Shown piece by piece: positions 49,580 to 58,265 of a DNA stretch of 64,000 nt. Below the pieces are notes generated by a model. The model was not told where the DNA came from, did no database searches, and saw nothing but the letters and a program-made list of their open reading frames with translations. Position 1 is the first letter of the stretch; each line of letters begins with the position of its first letter. The translations under genes were made by a program, and so were the position numbers. Location: positions 18,783 to 82,782 of the forward strand of contig NZ_JAPYPG010000010.1 in the NCBI RefSeq assembly GCF_029937755.1. The letters run 5' to 3'. The stretch is from Henriciella sp. Lineage in GTDB: Bacteria > Pseudomonadota > Alphaproteobacteria > Caulobacterales > Hyphomonadaceae.

Positions 49580-50163
49580 TGATCGACGCATTCCGGGGAA
49601 AGACTATCAGCATCCTCGGCGGCGGTCCCAGCATCAACGACCTCGATATCCGCACCCTCGGCTCTGATCCGGTGATCGCGGTGAACAATGCGGGCCTCGA
49701 CGTCTTCCCGGATGCTGACGTGCTCTTCGTCATGGACCGGCGCTGGTTCGACTGGAACCGGGAGCGCCTTCATCTGAACCGGTCGAAATACCGGGTCATC
49801 CGCCAGTTCCAGGAGCCGCGCGGCTGGGAACTGGCGTGGCCTGTGATCGAGCTGCAACACGACAAGTTCGGGACACTGAGTGAGGATCCGAAAAAACTCG
49901 CCGGGGCCTGTGGCGGAGCCATGGCGCTGAACCTCGCCTATCTGATGGGCGCGGCCCGCATCATCCTGCACGGCTTCGACATGCGACCGGGCAACTATCA
50001 CGATGACCACCGGGTCAAGACACCGGTGAACAAGTACGAGGCCGACTTCATTCCCTCGATCGAGGCGATGGCGGTTCGGCTGGAAGGGAAGGTCGAGGTG
50101 TTCAACGCTACGCCAAATTCTGCCCTGCGCTGCTTCCCATTAATAGAGAAGCTATCGACATGA
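49579..50163 (+). CDS. DUF115/MptE-like glycosyl- or phosphotransfer-fold protein
   Basis: A 194-residue protein with ISILGGGPSINDLDIRTLG at the N-terminus, NNAGLDVFPDADVLFVMD and HGFDMRPGNYH. The GGGPS motif is typical of DUF115-type proteins found with sugar-modifying genes. It begins a cargo block of carbohydrate-type genes inside the head operon. The reaction cannot be assigned. Confidence 0.7.
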   Translation: MIDAFRGKTISILGGGPSINDLDIRTLGSDPVIAVNNAGLDVFPDADVLFVMDRRWFDWNRERLHLNRSKYRVIRQFQEPRGWELAWPVIELQHDKFGTLSEDPKKLAGACGGAMALNLAYLMGAARIILHGFDMRPGNYHDDHRVKTPVNKYEADFIPSIEAMAVRLEGKVEVFNATPNSALRCFPLIEKLST

Positions 50164-50573
50164 CACAGACAATAAACGAAGCGGAAAAAGAGAACCGGAA
50201 GGGCGTGATCGAAGTGTTCGGGGCGGCCGATACAGCCATGATCAACCAATTGATTCCTGGGCTGTTCGATCGCGTTGGGGCCTGCGAGATGCTATTCACG
50301 GCCAAGACAGTGACGCGTAACTTCTCGAATGGCGCGAGCCGTATCGGTCCTGAGCCCGTTGCGGAGATCACATGTTTTTGCCTAGACTTCGAGGCGATCG
50401 AGCTGGGTCAAGACCCGCCCTATTATGATCTGACGGTCGAGAGAAACGCGGCTGAGCCGATGGATATCGGAGAGCAATCCGGGAAAGCTATCGAGTTCGA
50501 GTCTTTCATGCGTCCGCAGAAGGTGGTTGAGAGCTGGATATTTACAAAGCGGCTGGAGACGCACCCGCAATGA
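50160..50573 (+). CDS. phage protein of unknown function
   Basis: A 137-residue mixed protein ([20 protein letters not shown]). ATGA overlaps with both neighbours tie it to the sugar/acyl-transfer block. No family recognised. Confidence 0.6.
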   Translation: MTQTINEAEKENRKGVIEVFGAADTAMINQLIPGLFDRVGACEMLFTAKTVTRNFSNGASRIGPEPVAEITCFCLDFEAIELGQDPPYYDLTVERNAAEPMDIGEQSGKAIEFESFMRPQKVVESWIFTKRLETHPQ

Positions 50574-51103
50574 CCATCCACCCCGACGCCTTCATCCATC
50601 CGATGGCGCTGGTGGAGGGGGCTACGGTTGGGGCGCGCACCCGCATCTGGCAATTTGCTTCGGTGATCCGGGGCGCTGTGATCGGGGCGGACTGCTCGAT
50701 TGCGAGCGGCGCCTGTATCGATGGGTCAACAGTCGGTGACGAGACGGTCATCGCCCATAATCTGGCCGCTGGGCCGGGCTTTCAAATCGGCAGCCGGGTC
50801 TTCATCGGCCCGAATTGCACGCTTTGCAACGATGGCTGGCCGCGCGCCGGGAAGACCGGGTTCGATGTGTCGGCCTACAAGGATCGCCCCGCCATCATCA
50901 TTGAGCCTGATGCAAGCATCGGCGCGAACAGCGTCATCCTGCCGGGTGTCCGCATCGGCGTCGGTGCCATGATCGGTGCCGGATCGGTTGTGTCCAAGGA
51001 TGTGCCTGCCTGCCATGTCTGGATGAAGCACGGAGAAATGCGGCCGATCACGATGGAAGATGAAATCAGCCGGCAGAATAGGCGGGTGCGCTTTGCAGCC
51101 TGA
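50570..51103 (+). CDS. left-handed beta-helix acyltransferase
   Basis: A 177-residue hexapeptide-repeat protein ([40 protein letters not shown]) of the trimeric beta-helix fold. It resembles WbpD/WlbB-type N-acetyltransferases that acetylate amino-sugar nucleotides. Placed among structural genes, it could change host surface polysaccharide or a virion sugar. Confidence 0.85.
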   Translation: MTIHPDAFIHPMALVEGATVGARTRIWQFASVIRGAVIGADCSIASGACIDGSTVGDETVIAHNLAAGPGFQIGSRVFIGPNCTLCNDGWPRAGKTGFDVSAYKDRPAIIIEPDASIGANSVILPGVRIGVGAMIGAGSVVSKDVPACHVWMKHGEMRPITMEDEISRQNRRVRFAA

Positions 51104-51722
51104 TCTCGTCGTCGCGACCCTCCTTTGGGACAGCAACCAGAACAGCAAGAGTTTCAGCCAGGCCTATGACGAAAGCTGGGCCGAAAAGCTATACCGCGGC
51201 TTCGCCCGCAACCTGACTGCGCCCTTCGAGTTCATCTGCTTCACTGACCGGGAGCGCGACTTCGGCGAGCCGATCACACAAAGGCTCATGACCAACCGGA
51301 CGCCGGGATATGGCGACTGCATCGAACCCTACCGGCTGAATCGGCCCATGATCCTCGTCGGGCTGGATACCATCGTCACCGGCAATTGTGATGCTCTGGC
51401 GGAATACTGCTTCACCGCGGAGCGTATCGCCGTGCCGCTCGATCCATACTGGCCCTCTCGGGTGTGCAACGGGGTGGCCTTGGTCCCTGCCGGGCATGCC
51501 CACGTCTATGACCGCTGGCGCGGGCAGAACGACATGGAATGGATACGCCGGCAAAGCCCTGACGTACTGGACATGCTCTTTCCGGGGCAGGTGCTGAGCT
51601 ACAAGGTCCACGTCAAGCCGCATGGGCTGGGGGATGCGCGGATCGTCTATTTTCACGGGCCTGAAAAAATGCACGAGGCGCCCGTCTGCGACCTCGACTG
51701 GGTGCGCGAGCACTGGAGATAA
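51093..51722 (+). CDS. glycosyltransferase-like protein
   Basis: A 209-residue protein ([52 protein letters not shown]). The layout, with a conserved Asp in VGLDT after a nucleotide-sugar-like N-terminus, recalls GT8-type transferases. The start is uncertain: TTG at 51093 with AGGCGGG upstream, or the ATG at 51060. Last gene of the sugar-type block. Confidence 0.65.
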   Translation: MQPDLVVATLLWDSNQNSKSFSQAYDESWAEKLYRGFARNLTAPFEFICFTDRERDFGEPITQRLMTNRTPGYGDCIEPYRLNRPMILVGLDTIVTGNCDALAEYCFTAERIAVPLDPYWPSRVCNGVALVPAGHAHVYDRWRGQNDMEWIRRQSPDVLDMLFPGQVLSYKVHVKPHGLGDARIVYFHGPEKMHEAPVCDLDWVREHWR

Positions 51723-51762
51723 TTCACTCTTTGTTCCGAGGATGGAAAGGGCTAGAGTAAAC

Positions 51763-51796
51763 GAGCCGCCAGGTGCTGGTAACACCGAAGCGGCTC
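51763..51796 (+). other. structured leader hairpin before the HNH gene
   Basis: GAGCCGC (51763-51769) pairs with GCGGCTC (51790-51796), and inside it GGTG (51772-51775) pairs with CACC (51783-51786). It ends 25 bases before the HNH start, too far to cover the ribosome site directly. A conserved regulatory hairpin of the mobile HNH gene is possible. Confidence 0.6.
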
Positions 51797-51821
51797 TGAC
51801 CGATCAACATGGAGCGAACCC

Positions 51822-52377
51822 ATGCCAATGGCTGCAAAACCAATATCACAACTGCTGCGCGGTGAAACTCACTTCTCCCGCCTTGAGGTCATCGGCGAGG
51901 CGCCGCCAGTCGTTCATGCTGACGGTCGCAAAAAGCGTTATGCGAGGTGTCGCTGCGAATGCGGTGAGATCGTGGATGTCTATTATTGCAGCCTGCTACA
52001 GGGCCGCACCAAGAGCTGCGGCTGCTATTCGGCTGACGTTCACCGGGAAACGGCACCCAAGATGCGGGAGGCCTGGACCCGCCATAAGCATACGGCTGAC
52101 GGCACCATGACGAGCGAGTATCATGCTTGGACGGGCCTGAAGTATCAGGTGCAACACGCCGACGGCGCACAACTACGAAAGATACGGCGGGCGCGGGATC
52201 AAAGTCTGTGACCGCTGGCTGAACAGCTTCGAAGCATTCTACGAGGATATGGGGCCGAAACCCGGCCCATCATATTCTATCGACCGCATCGATAATGATG
52301 GCGATTACGAGCCGTCCAATTGCCGTTGGGCGACCCCGAAAGAGCAAGCAGGCAACCGAAGAAACCCAACAGCCTAA
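51822..52377 (+). pseudogene. HNH endonuclease gene broken by a single-base frameshift
   Basis: The first frame reads from MPMAAKPISQLL through a zinc-finger-like part (CRCECGEIVDVYYCSLLQG, then KSCGCY) to YHAWTGLKY. An extra base at about 52146 shifts the frame; skipping it restores [39 protein letters not shown] and the HNH-like [19 protein letters not shown] to a stop at 52375-52377. Either a true mutation or a sequence error. GGAG is 8 bases before the ATG. Confidence 0.8.
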
Positions 52378-52403
52378 CCGCTGGACGGACCCGGAGACCA
52401 ATC

Positions 52404-53525
52404 ATGAAAATCACTGACAGCGTGACGCTCGGCGACGCCCGAGTGAACGATCGCGGCTTCCTTGAAGCCAACGCCCGGACGGCTCGGACGGGCGTGCAGG
52501 TATACAGAGGCAGCGAGATGGGGAAACCCGAACTCGCCACCGTGAACGTCTACCGTGACGAGGCGGAAGTCTTCTCCAAGACTTCGCTTCAAAGCTTCTC
52601 GAAAATCCCAATCACGCTCGATCATCCCGCCTCCGGGGTGAACGCTGACAACTGGTCGAAACTCGCCAAGGGCACGACCGGCGACGAGGTTCTGCGAGAT
52701 GGCGAGTACCTGAAGATTGGTCTCAAGATCACTGATGCCGAAGCCGTGAAAGCGGTGAGCGACGGCAAGCGCGAGCTGTCGGTCGGCTATTCAACCAACA
52801 TTGTCTGGGAAGATGGCGTCGCCCCGGACGGAACACCTTACCAGGCGCGGCAAACCGCGATTGTGGCTGATCATATCGCCATAGTCTCGCGCGGCCGCGC
52901 TGGCTCGGAATGCAGGATCGGCGATGACGATCCGCATAGCTGGGGCATCTGCCCTGTAGTGGAAAACCACGAACGAAAGGAATCGGTCATGACCGACAAG
53001 ACCACTCAAATCATCAGGGACGGGCTGCCGGTCAATGTGCCGGAAGCTGCTGCCCCGATCATCCAGAAGATGTTCGCCGACGCTGATAAGGCGATTGCCG
53101 ACCTGCAGAAGCAGCTCGACACGGCGAACCAGACTGTCAAGACAAAGGATACCGAACTCGGCAAGAAAGACGCCGAGATCGAGGATCTGAAGTCGAAGCA
53201 GTTCGATGACGCCAAGCTCGACCAGATGGTCGCCGACCGCGCCGATATCGTCGCCAAGGCAAAGGCCATTGCGCCGAACCTGAAGACGGACGGCGTCTCG
53301 AATGCGGACCTGAAGAAGCAGGCCGTGGCCGCGAAGCTCGGCGACGAAAAGGTCAAGGACAAGTCCGACGATTATGTCGCTGGCCTGTTCGACCACCTCA
53401 CGGCTGATGCCAAGCCTCGCAATCCGCTGTCTGACGGCATCAAGGATTCGAAAGTCGTCGATCTCTCCGATTGGGGTGATGACGTGTTTGCCCGTGCGGG
53501 CGTCAACGCCAAGAAGGGAGCATAA
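52404..53525 (+). CDS. prohead protease/scaffold (DUF2213)
   Basis: A 373-residue protein. The N-terminal 180 residues are DUF2213, a herpesvirus-type prohead protease family: PITLDHPASGVN (catalytic His) and RELSVGYSTNI (Ser). From about residue 195 a coiled coil (ADADKAIADLQKQLDTANQ) forms a scaffold-like tail. An internal start (MTDKTTQIIRDG at 52989) could make scaffold alone, as lambda Nu3 does. It precedes decoration and capsid genes. Confidence 0.85.
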   Translation: MKITDSVTLGDARVNDRGFLEANARTARTGVQVYRGSEMGKPELATVNVYRDEAEVFSKTSLQSFSKIPITLDHPASGVNADNWSKLAKGTTGDEVLRDGEYLKIGLKITDAEAVKAVSDGKRELSVGYSTNIVWEDGVAPDGTPYQARQTAIVADHIAIVSRGRAGSECRIGDDDPHSWGICPVVENHERKESVMTDKTTQIIRDGLPVNVPEAAAPIIQKMFADADKAIADLQKQLDTANQTVKTKDTELGKKDAEIEDLKSKQFDDAKLDQMVADRADIVAKAKAIAPNLKTDGVSNADLKKQAVAAKLGDEKVKDKSDDYVAGLFDHLTADAKPRNPLSDGIKDSKVVDLSDWGDDVFARAGVNAKKGA

Positions 53526-53528
53526 CCC

Positions 53529-53906
53529 ATGGCACTCACCGAAGGCGCTCGTAACGCGCAATTCCTCGTCTCGGAAGCGAACAACTATCGCTCTCGCGGC
53601 GCCGCCACGGTTGTCGTTCCTGCGAACACCACGCTCGCAGCCGGCACCATCCTTGGCTACGACACGTCTGCCGAGAAGTACGTCAACCCGGACTTCAGCT
53701 TCGCCTCCGGCGATCTGGAAAACCAGGCGCTTCTCTACGAAACGCTCGTGAACGACACCGGCTCGGCTGTCGATCATGTCGTTACGCTCATCGAGCGTGA
53801 CGCCGAAGTCGTGGGCGCTCATCTCACCTACGTGGATGAAGCCGACGACACAGCCAAGGCAACCGCCAACGCGGCGCTCGCCACCAAGGGCATCATCGTC
53901 CGCTAG
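53529..53906 (+). CDS. head decoration protein (gpD-like)
   Basis: A 125-residue protein (ALTEGARNAQFLVSEANNYR) with a beta-rich body (VVVPANTTLAAGTILGYD) like lambda gpD, which stabilises the expanded capsid. Sits between protease/scaffold and the major capsid gene, the usual order. Confidence 0.85.
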   Translation: MALTEGARNAQFLVSEANNYRSRGAATVVVPANTTLAAGTILGYDTSAEKYVNPDFSFASGDLENQALLYETLVNDTGSAVDHVVTLIERDAEVVGAHLTYVDEADDTAKATANAALATKGIIVR

Positions 53907-53960
53907 CAATCGACTGGCCCGCTGAGAAGCGCGCCCTTCCCATAGAAGGATACTTTCATC

Positions 53961-54980
53961 ATGGCATCCATGGATGTGTTCAACAGCTCTGCGTTCAGCA
54001 TGACTTCGCTGACCGGCGCTGTTGAGAAAACCGACTACAAACCGCAACTGCTCGGCGAGCTGGGCATTTTCGAGCCCATGCCGGTGCGCACGCGCACTGT
54101 CTTCGTTGACGAACGCGAGGGCACTCTCTCGCTCATCCCGTCCTCGCCGACCGGCGCCCCGCCTGAAGAGCTGGTGAAGGATAGCCGCCGTGCTGTCCCA
54201 CTCCAGACGACCCGCCTCGCCAAGGGCTTCACGCTCTATGCCGAGGAAGTCCAGGGCATCCGCCAGTATGGCTCGGAAACCGAGCTGATGCAGGTGCAGT
54301 CCGAATATCTGCGCCGCATGGCCCGCGTGACCGACGACATGGAGCTCACCCACGAGTTCCACCGCCTCGGCGCGCTGCAGGGCAAGCTGCTCGATGCTGA
54401 CGGCAGCACGGTGATCTATAACTACTTCACCGAGTTCGGCGTCAGCGAAGCGGCGGCCATCGACTTCGCTCTCACCACTGACGGCACCGACGTTCGCGGC
54501 AAGTGCCATGCGGTGACGCGCGCGATGGCTCGCTCTTCTAAGGGAGCATTCACGTCTCAAACGACCGTGCATGCCCTCGTCGGCGATACCTTCTACGACA
54601 ATCTGATCTCGCATCCGAATGTCGAGAAGACCTTCCAGAACTGGGCGGCTGCAGCCGATCTTCGCGAAAACACCGCTTTCGGTGCGTTCACCTTCGGCGG
54701 CATCACCTGGCACAACTATCGCGGCACCGACGACAATTCGTCCGTTGCGATTGCGGCCAACGAAGCGAAGTTCTTCCCGGTCGGGGCGAATGGCGTCTTC
54801 AAAAAGGCGATGGCGCCGGCCGAGTTCGGGCCGTTCGTCAATACCGCTGGTCAGAACACCTATGCGATCAACGTCCTCGACCGTGATCGTCAGGCGTGGA
54901 CGCGGGGCGAGCAATACTCGTACCCGCTCTACTTCTGTCAGCGCCCTGCTGTTCTCCGCAAGGCGGTCGGCAACACCTAA
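53961..54980 (+). CDS. major capsid protein E
   Basis: A 339-residue lambda gpE-type capsid protein: FNSSAFSMTSLTGAVEKTDY at the N-terminus, PPEELVKDSRRAVPLQTTRL, and the C-terminal ALPIYF-like YSYPLYFCQRPAVLRKAV. Forms the icosahedral shell with an HK97-type fold. AGGAT lies upstream of the ATG. Confidence 0.93.
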   Translation: MASMDVFNSSAFSMTSLTGAVEKTDYKPQLLGELGIFEPMPVRTRTVFVDEREGTLSLIPSSPTGAPPEELVKDSRRAVPLQTTRLAKGFTLYAEEVQGIRQYGSETELMQVQSEYLRRMARVTDDMELTHEFHRLGALQGKLLDADGSTVIYNYFTEFGVSEAAAIDFALTTDGTDVRGKCHAVTRAMARSSKGAFTSQTTVHALVGDTFYDNLISHPNVEKTFQNWAAAADLRENTAFGAFTFGGITWHNYRGTDDNSSVAIAANEAKFFPVGANGVFKKAMAPAEFGPFVNTAGQNTYAINVLDRDRQAWTRGEQYSYPLYFCQRPAVLRKAVGNT

Positions 54981-54993
54981 GCAGGTGACTGAG

Positions 54994-55018
54994 ACGGGGG
55001 CCATCGTGCCCCCGTTTC
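54994..55018 (+). terminator. possible terminator after the capsid gene
   Basis: An 8-bp stem (54994-55001 with 55008-55015) followed by TTCC and, a little later, TTTT. The T run is weak, so it may attenuate rather than stop the late transcript. Confidence 0.4.
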
Positions 55019-55037
55019 CATTTTCAGGAGATACCCC

Positions 55038-55292
55038 ATGCCGAAATACAAGATCGAGAACAACTCGCCGTTCGGAAAGGCCTTCAAGGTCTTCGGCGGC
55101 ACGCATGAAGTGCGGCGCGGCACAACCGAAACCATCGAGGTTGAACACGAGTTCTCTGACGAACAGATCGAAGCCTTTGCCCGCGATGATGTGACCATTA
55201 CGCCGGTCAAAGCCTCTGCCTCGAAGTCCTCCAAGGCCTCTGCCTCGAAAGACGAGAAGTCCGAGGACAAGAAAGACGGCGAGGACGAATAG
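55038..55292 (+). CDS. small head-region protein with Ser/Lys/Glu tail
   Basis: An 84-residue protein: a compact N-terminal part (KYKIENNSPFGKAFKVFGG) and a low-complexity tail alternating Ser-Lys and Glu/Asp. Similar small proteins follow capsid genes in many siphophages. Function unknown. Confidence 0.65.
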   Translation: MPKYKIENNSPFGKAFKVFGGTHEVRRGTTETIEVEHEFSDEQIEAFARDDVTITPVKASASKSSKASASKDEKSEDKKDGEDE

Positions 55293-55295
55293 GCC

Positions 55296-55670
55296 ATGGC
55301 CTACACGCCCGCCGATGCAACCACGTTCAAGGCGCGTTTCCCGGCCTTTGCTGCCGTCGATGATGATGTCATCACGGCAGCGCTTGGCCGGGCGCGCCGG
55401 GTGGTCGACTCCTCGTGGCTTGCCGACGATCGGCAGGAAGCCGAGAGCCTGTATGCTGCTCACGACCTCACCATGGATGGCCTCGGCGCGACCCGTGAAG
55501 CGCAGCTACAGGGTTTCCACCGTCTGAAGCTCGGCTCGCTCGAGCTGGAGCGCGAAAGCGGCGGGTCCGGAGCATCCAGCACGTACAATCTCACGACCTA
55601 TGGCAAGAGGTTTCTGGCAATCCTGAAACGCAATGTGCCGGGAGTTGTCGCCCTCGGAGGGTCCAGCTGA
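55296..55670 (+). CDS. DUF4054 head-tail connector protein
   Basis: A 124-residue protein with TTFKARFPAFAAVDDDVITA at the N-terminus and AESLYAAHDLTMDGLGATRE, the DUF4054 pattern. Such proteins form the first connector ring below the portal. Overlaps the next start by one base. Confidence 0.82.
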   Translation: MAYTPADATTFKARFPAFAAVDDDVITAALGRARRVVDSSWLADDRQEAESLYAAHDLTMDGLGATREAQLQGFHRLKLGSLELERESGGSGASSTYNLTTYGKRFLAILKRNVPGVVALGGSS

Positions 55671-56029
55671 TGGCTGGTCTTCTCGGTGGTGATCTCAAGG
55701 AAGTCTTCGGCAGCGTCTTCGCCCCGCTTCTGCTGGATGCGACGATCACGAAAGTCACGCTCGCCGATGACGGCTATGGCGGCTTCACCGAAACCGAACA
55801 GACCGCCGCCGCAAAGGGCATGGTCGAGGCCTACAGCGCCTATACCCGTGCGCAGGCGGGCATCCCATCCACGGATGTGAAGCTGATCATCCTGCAAAAG
55901 GATGTGGCGCTCACACCGGACCTCGACAGCAAGATCACGATCCGGGGGCAGGATTACTCCATTCAGGCGATCGAGGAAGACCCGGCACAGGCCGCATGGA
56001 CCATCCAGGGCAGGCCGACCAATGGCTAA
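55670..56029 (+). CDS. head closure/adaptor protein
   Basis: A 119-residue protein with DATITKVTLADDGYGGFTET and KITIRGQDYSIQAIEEDP, a beta-barrel layout like head-tail stopper proteins. Overlaps the gp10-like gene by 8 bases. Confidence 0.65.
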   Translation: MAGLLGGDLKEVFGSVFAPLLLDATITKVTLADDGYGGFTETEQTAAAKGMVEAYSAYTRAQAGIPSTDVKLIILQKDVALTPDLDSKITIRGQDYSIQAIEEDPAQAAWTIQGRPTNG

Positions 56030-56432
56030 GTTCAAGGGCGTCAATCGCCACCGCAAGCACCTGAAGCAGATGCGCGGGCGCGAACTCGTCAACGAGCTGG
56101 GCAAGCGCGTCTTCGAAGCCGCCGATAAAGTGCGCACAGAGGCGCACGTCCTGATTGCGAAGGACGCCATTCAGGGCAAGGGGCACATACCGTCCAGGCC
56201 CGGAGAGCCGCCGAACAAGGATGAAGGCACTCTCACCGAAAAGACCACCGCGCGGCGAACCGGTCCGCTGAAGGCTGTCGCGGAGTCTGCAGCAGACCAT
56301 TCCGTACCCTTGGAGTATGGCACGAGCACTATGGAAGAGCGCCCCTTCATGCGCCCCGCCGCTCGAACCGTTCGCCAGCAATACACCGTCAACATCCGCG
56401 CGGGCGTCAACCGCGTGAACAGGAAAGGATAG
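56022..56432 (+). CDS. HK97 gp10-like head-tail protein
   Basis: A 136-residue basic protein with IPSRPGEPPNKDEGTL and YGTSTMEERPFMRPAA, the signature end of the HK97-gp10 family. Expected at the head-tail joint. Confidence 0.85.
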   Translation: MAKFKGVNRHRKHLKQMRGRELVNELGKRVFEAADKVRTEAHVLIAKDAIQGKGHIPSRPGEPPNKDEGTLTEKTTARRTGPLKAVAESAADHSVPLEYGTSTMEERPFMRPAARTVRQQYTVNIRAGVNRVNRKG

Positions 56433-56437
56433 CCACG

Positions 56438-56713
56438 ATGTGGTGCAAATTCTCAGATGATTTCAACTGGCGCCCTTCGCGCCGTGGCATGCGGTCTTTC
56501 AAGGCTGGCCAGAAGGTCAACGTTCCGCTCGCCTGCGTCGAAGCCGCCGAAGCGGCAGGCAAAGGCAAGCGCACCTCGAAAGAGGACAACACGTCTGAAA
56601 CCGAGTCCGAGGCCACCGAAGTCTTCCTCACCGACGAGACCGAAGACGAGACCCCGAAGAAGCAATCCATGTTCGGCAAGCTGACAGGCACGGCAGACCG
56701 TGACGCCGACTGA
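56438..56713 (+). CDS. small acidic connector-region protein
   Basis: A 91-residue protein: an N-terminal compact part (MWCKFSDDFNWRPSRRGMRS) and a Thr/Glu-rich tail. It overlaps the next gene (GTG start) by 14 bases. Function unknown. Confidence 0.6.
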   Translation: MWCKFSDDFNWRPSRRGMRSFKAGQKVNVPLACVEAAEAAGKGKRTSKEDNTSETESEATEVFLTDETEDETPKKQSMFGKLTGTADRDAD

Positions 56714-57119
56714 TCATTCCCTCCCGTTGCGCCGGGCCGTGGTCGCGCACTTGCGCAGCGTCTCGGCCGTCACCGATCTTGTGACCGCAACCCGCATCTA
56801 TGGCCGGCGCGTGCCCGACAATCCGGCATGGCCCTTCATTCGCTACGGTGTGCCAGACACGCGGCCCTATGAGGCCACGGGGCAGGGTGGCAGCGACAGC
56901 GCGATCACGGTGCATGCGTTCGCACGCGGTCCAGATGAAAGCGACTGCGCCGAACTGGCGGCGGTCATCGTGGAAGCCCTGTCTTCTGATCAGCTGCCGC
57001 TTGAAAACGATCTCGGTCTCGTCTCGCTCGACTGGGAGCGCACGCAGATCCTCGAAGATGGCGACGAGAGCGCCGACTACCACGCAGTTATCGAATTTTC
57101 GGTGGTGACCACCGGATAG
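56700..57119 (+). CDS. DUF3168 tail completion protein
   Basis: A 139-residue protein with a GTG start: LPLRRAVVAHLRSVSAVTDL and WPFIRYGVPDTRPYEATGQG match DUF3168, a terminator/completion protein at the top of the tail. Confidence 0.85.
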   Translation: MTPTDHSLPLRRAVVAHLRSVSAVTDLVTATRIYGRRVPDNPAWPFIRYGVPDTRPYEATGQGGSDSAITVHAFARGPDESDCAELAAVIVEALSSDQLPLENDLGLVSLDWERTQILEDGDESADYHAVIEFSVVTTG

Positions 57120-57223
57120 CAGACCTCGCCCGGCCCAGGCGCAGGATTCAACGACATGAGGTGTGGGCAGCCTCGTGATGCACCGCTGTGAAGCGGCGCG
57201 GCCCAATAGAAGGATGCCCATTT

Positions 57224-57673
57224 ATGGCTCTGGCTCAAACCATCAAGTTCGGCTCGGCAATGATCATGCTGGGCGACGGTGCTTCGTCCGAAACGTTCGA
57301 AGCACCCTGTGGCTTTACCGAACTCACCATGACGGTGAACATCGAGAGCAACACGACCAACATTCCCGACTGTGAAGACCCGGACCTTCCGTCCTGGCTG
57401 ATCTCGGATGAGGTCTCCAAGCAGATGACGCTCTCCGGCTCCGGTGTGCTCGACAAGGACGCGAAACAAATCTGGGATGACTGGGTGATGGCAGGCGGCG
57501 AGAAGAATGTCCGCTGGTTCATCGACCTGCCTTCCGGTGAGGGCGGCGGTTACTACGAGGCCCCCGCGATCCTGACGCAATACGAGCAGACCTTCTCGCG
57601 CGGCCAGCGTGCGAATGTCAGCATCGGCATCGCGATGAACGGAAAACCGAGCTTCACGGCCGGCAACAGCTAA
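57224..57673 (+). CDS. major tail tube protein
   Basis: A 149-residue protein (MALAQTIKFGSAMIMLGDGA; MTLSGSGVLDKDAKQIWDDW) in the tail-tube position after the completion protein. AAGGA precedes the ATG at 57224. Polymerises to form the tail tube around the tape measure. Confidence 0.82.
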   Translation: MALAQTIKFGSAMIMLGDGASSETFEAPCGFTELTMTVNIESNTTNIPDCEDPDLPSWLISDEVSKQMTLSGSGVLDKDAKQIWDDWVMAGGEKNVRWFIDLPSGEGGGYYEAPAILTQYEQTFSRGQRANVSIGIAMNGKPSFTAGNS

Positions 57674-58149
57674 TGCCGGGACCGTATCGAAGCTGCGAAG
57701 TCACGCTTGAGTTCGCAGACGCAGACTACCTCTTCCGGCTCCCGCTCAAACGGATCGCGGAGCTGGAAGAACGCTGCGGCAGCCCCATCGGTACGATCTG
57801 GAAGCGTGTCTGTCTCACCGGCGATTACCATGCCGTCGATCTGATCGAGACCGTCAGGCTTGGTCTCATCGGCGGCGGCATGGACGCGCAGGACGCCCGC
57901 AAGCTCATTGACCGCTATTGCGATCAGTGGCCGCTGGCGGAATGGCACAAACACGCCCTCGCTATCCTCGGCGCGTGTGTCGAAGGCTACGAGGTCGCGG
58001 AGACGGCCCCGGAGGCGGACAGCCCAAAAAAGCAGGAGGCGGCGGGGACGGATACCTCAACCTCGTCGCCTGCTACGCGGTCGGCCTCGAAAAAGGCATC
58101 CCGCCCAAAGACATCGAAGACCTCACGCTCTGGCAGTGGCAAGGCATGA
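57673..58149 (+). CDS. tail assembly chaperone (G-like), zero-frame product
   Basis: A 158-residue protein; residues 1-118 are the folded part (RLPLKRIAELEERCGSPIGT, LIDRYCDQWPLAEWHKHAL). After the slippery site it becomes a low-complexity Ser/Thr/Lys tail. Overlaps the tail tube stop by one base. Acts with the tape measure during tail assembly. Confidence 0.82.
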   Translation: MPGPYRSCEVTLEFADADYLFRLPLKRIAELEERCGSPIGTIWKRVCLTGDYHAVDLIETVRLGLIGGGMDAQDARKLIDRYCDQWPLAEWHKHALAILGACVEGYEVAETAPEADSPKKQEAAGTDTSTSSPATRSASKKASRPKTSKTSRSGSGKA

Positions 58150-58265
58150 TCGCCGAGCACAACAAGCTCATGAAGCCCGCCGACGCCGACGCACCGACAG
58201 ATGAAGAGTTCGACGGCGCGCTTGACCGCATCCGGGCGATGAACCTGCCCGATGTGAGGGTCTAG
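57673..58265 (+). CDS. tail assembly chaperone fusion (GT-like) by -1 frameshift
   Basis: About 197 residues: the first about 118 from the zero frame, then KAGGGGDGYLNLVACYAVGL, EKGIPPKDIEDLTLWQWQG and a helical acidic end. The second part has protein-like composition and no good start of its own, as for lambda T. The fusion recruits tail tube subunits to the tape measure in known systems. The stop at 58263-58265 shares CTAG with the antisense HNH stop. Confidence 0.72.
58026..58032 (+). other. -1 ribosomal frameshift site
   Basis: A-AAA-AAG in the zero frame of the chaperone gene (CCA AAA AAG), the same heptamer as E. coli dnaX. A -1 slip passes into the frame that ends at 58265. AGGAGG lies just downstream, so it cannot act as the usual upstream stimulator. 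Confidence 0.72.
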
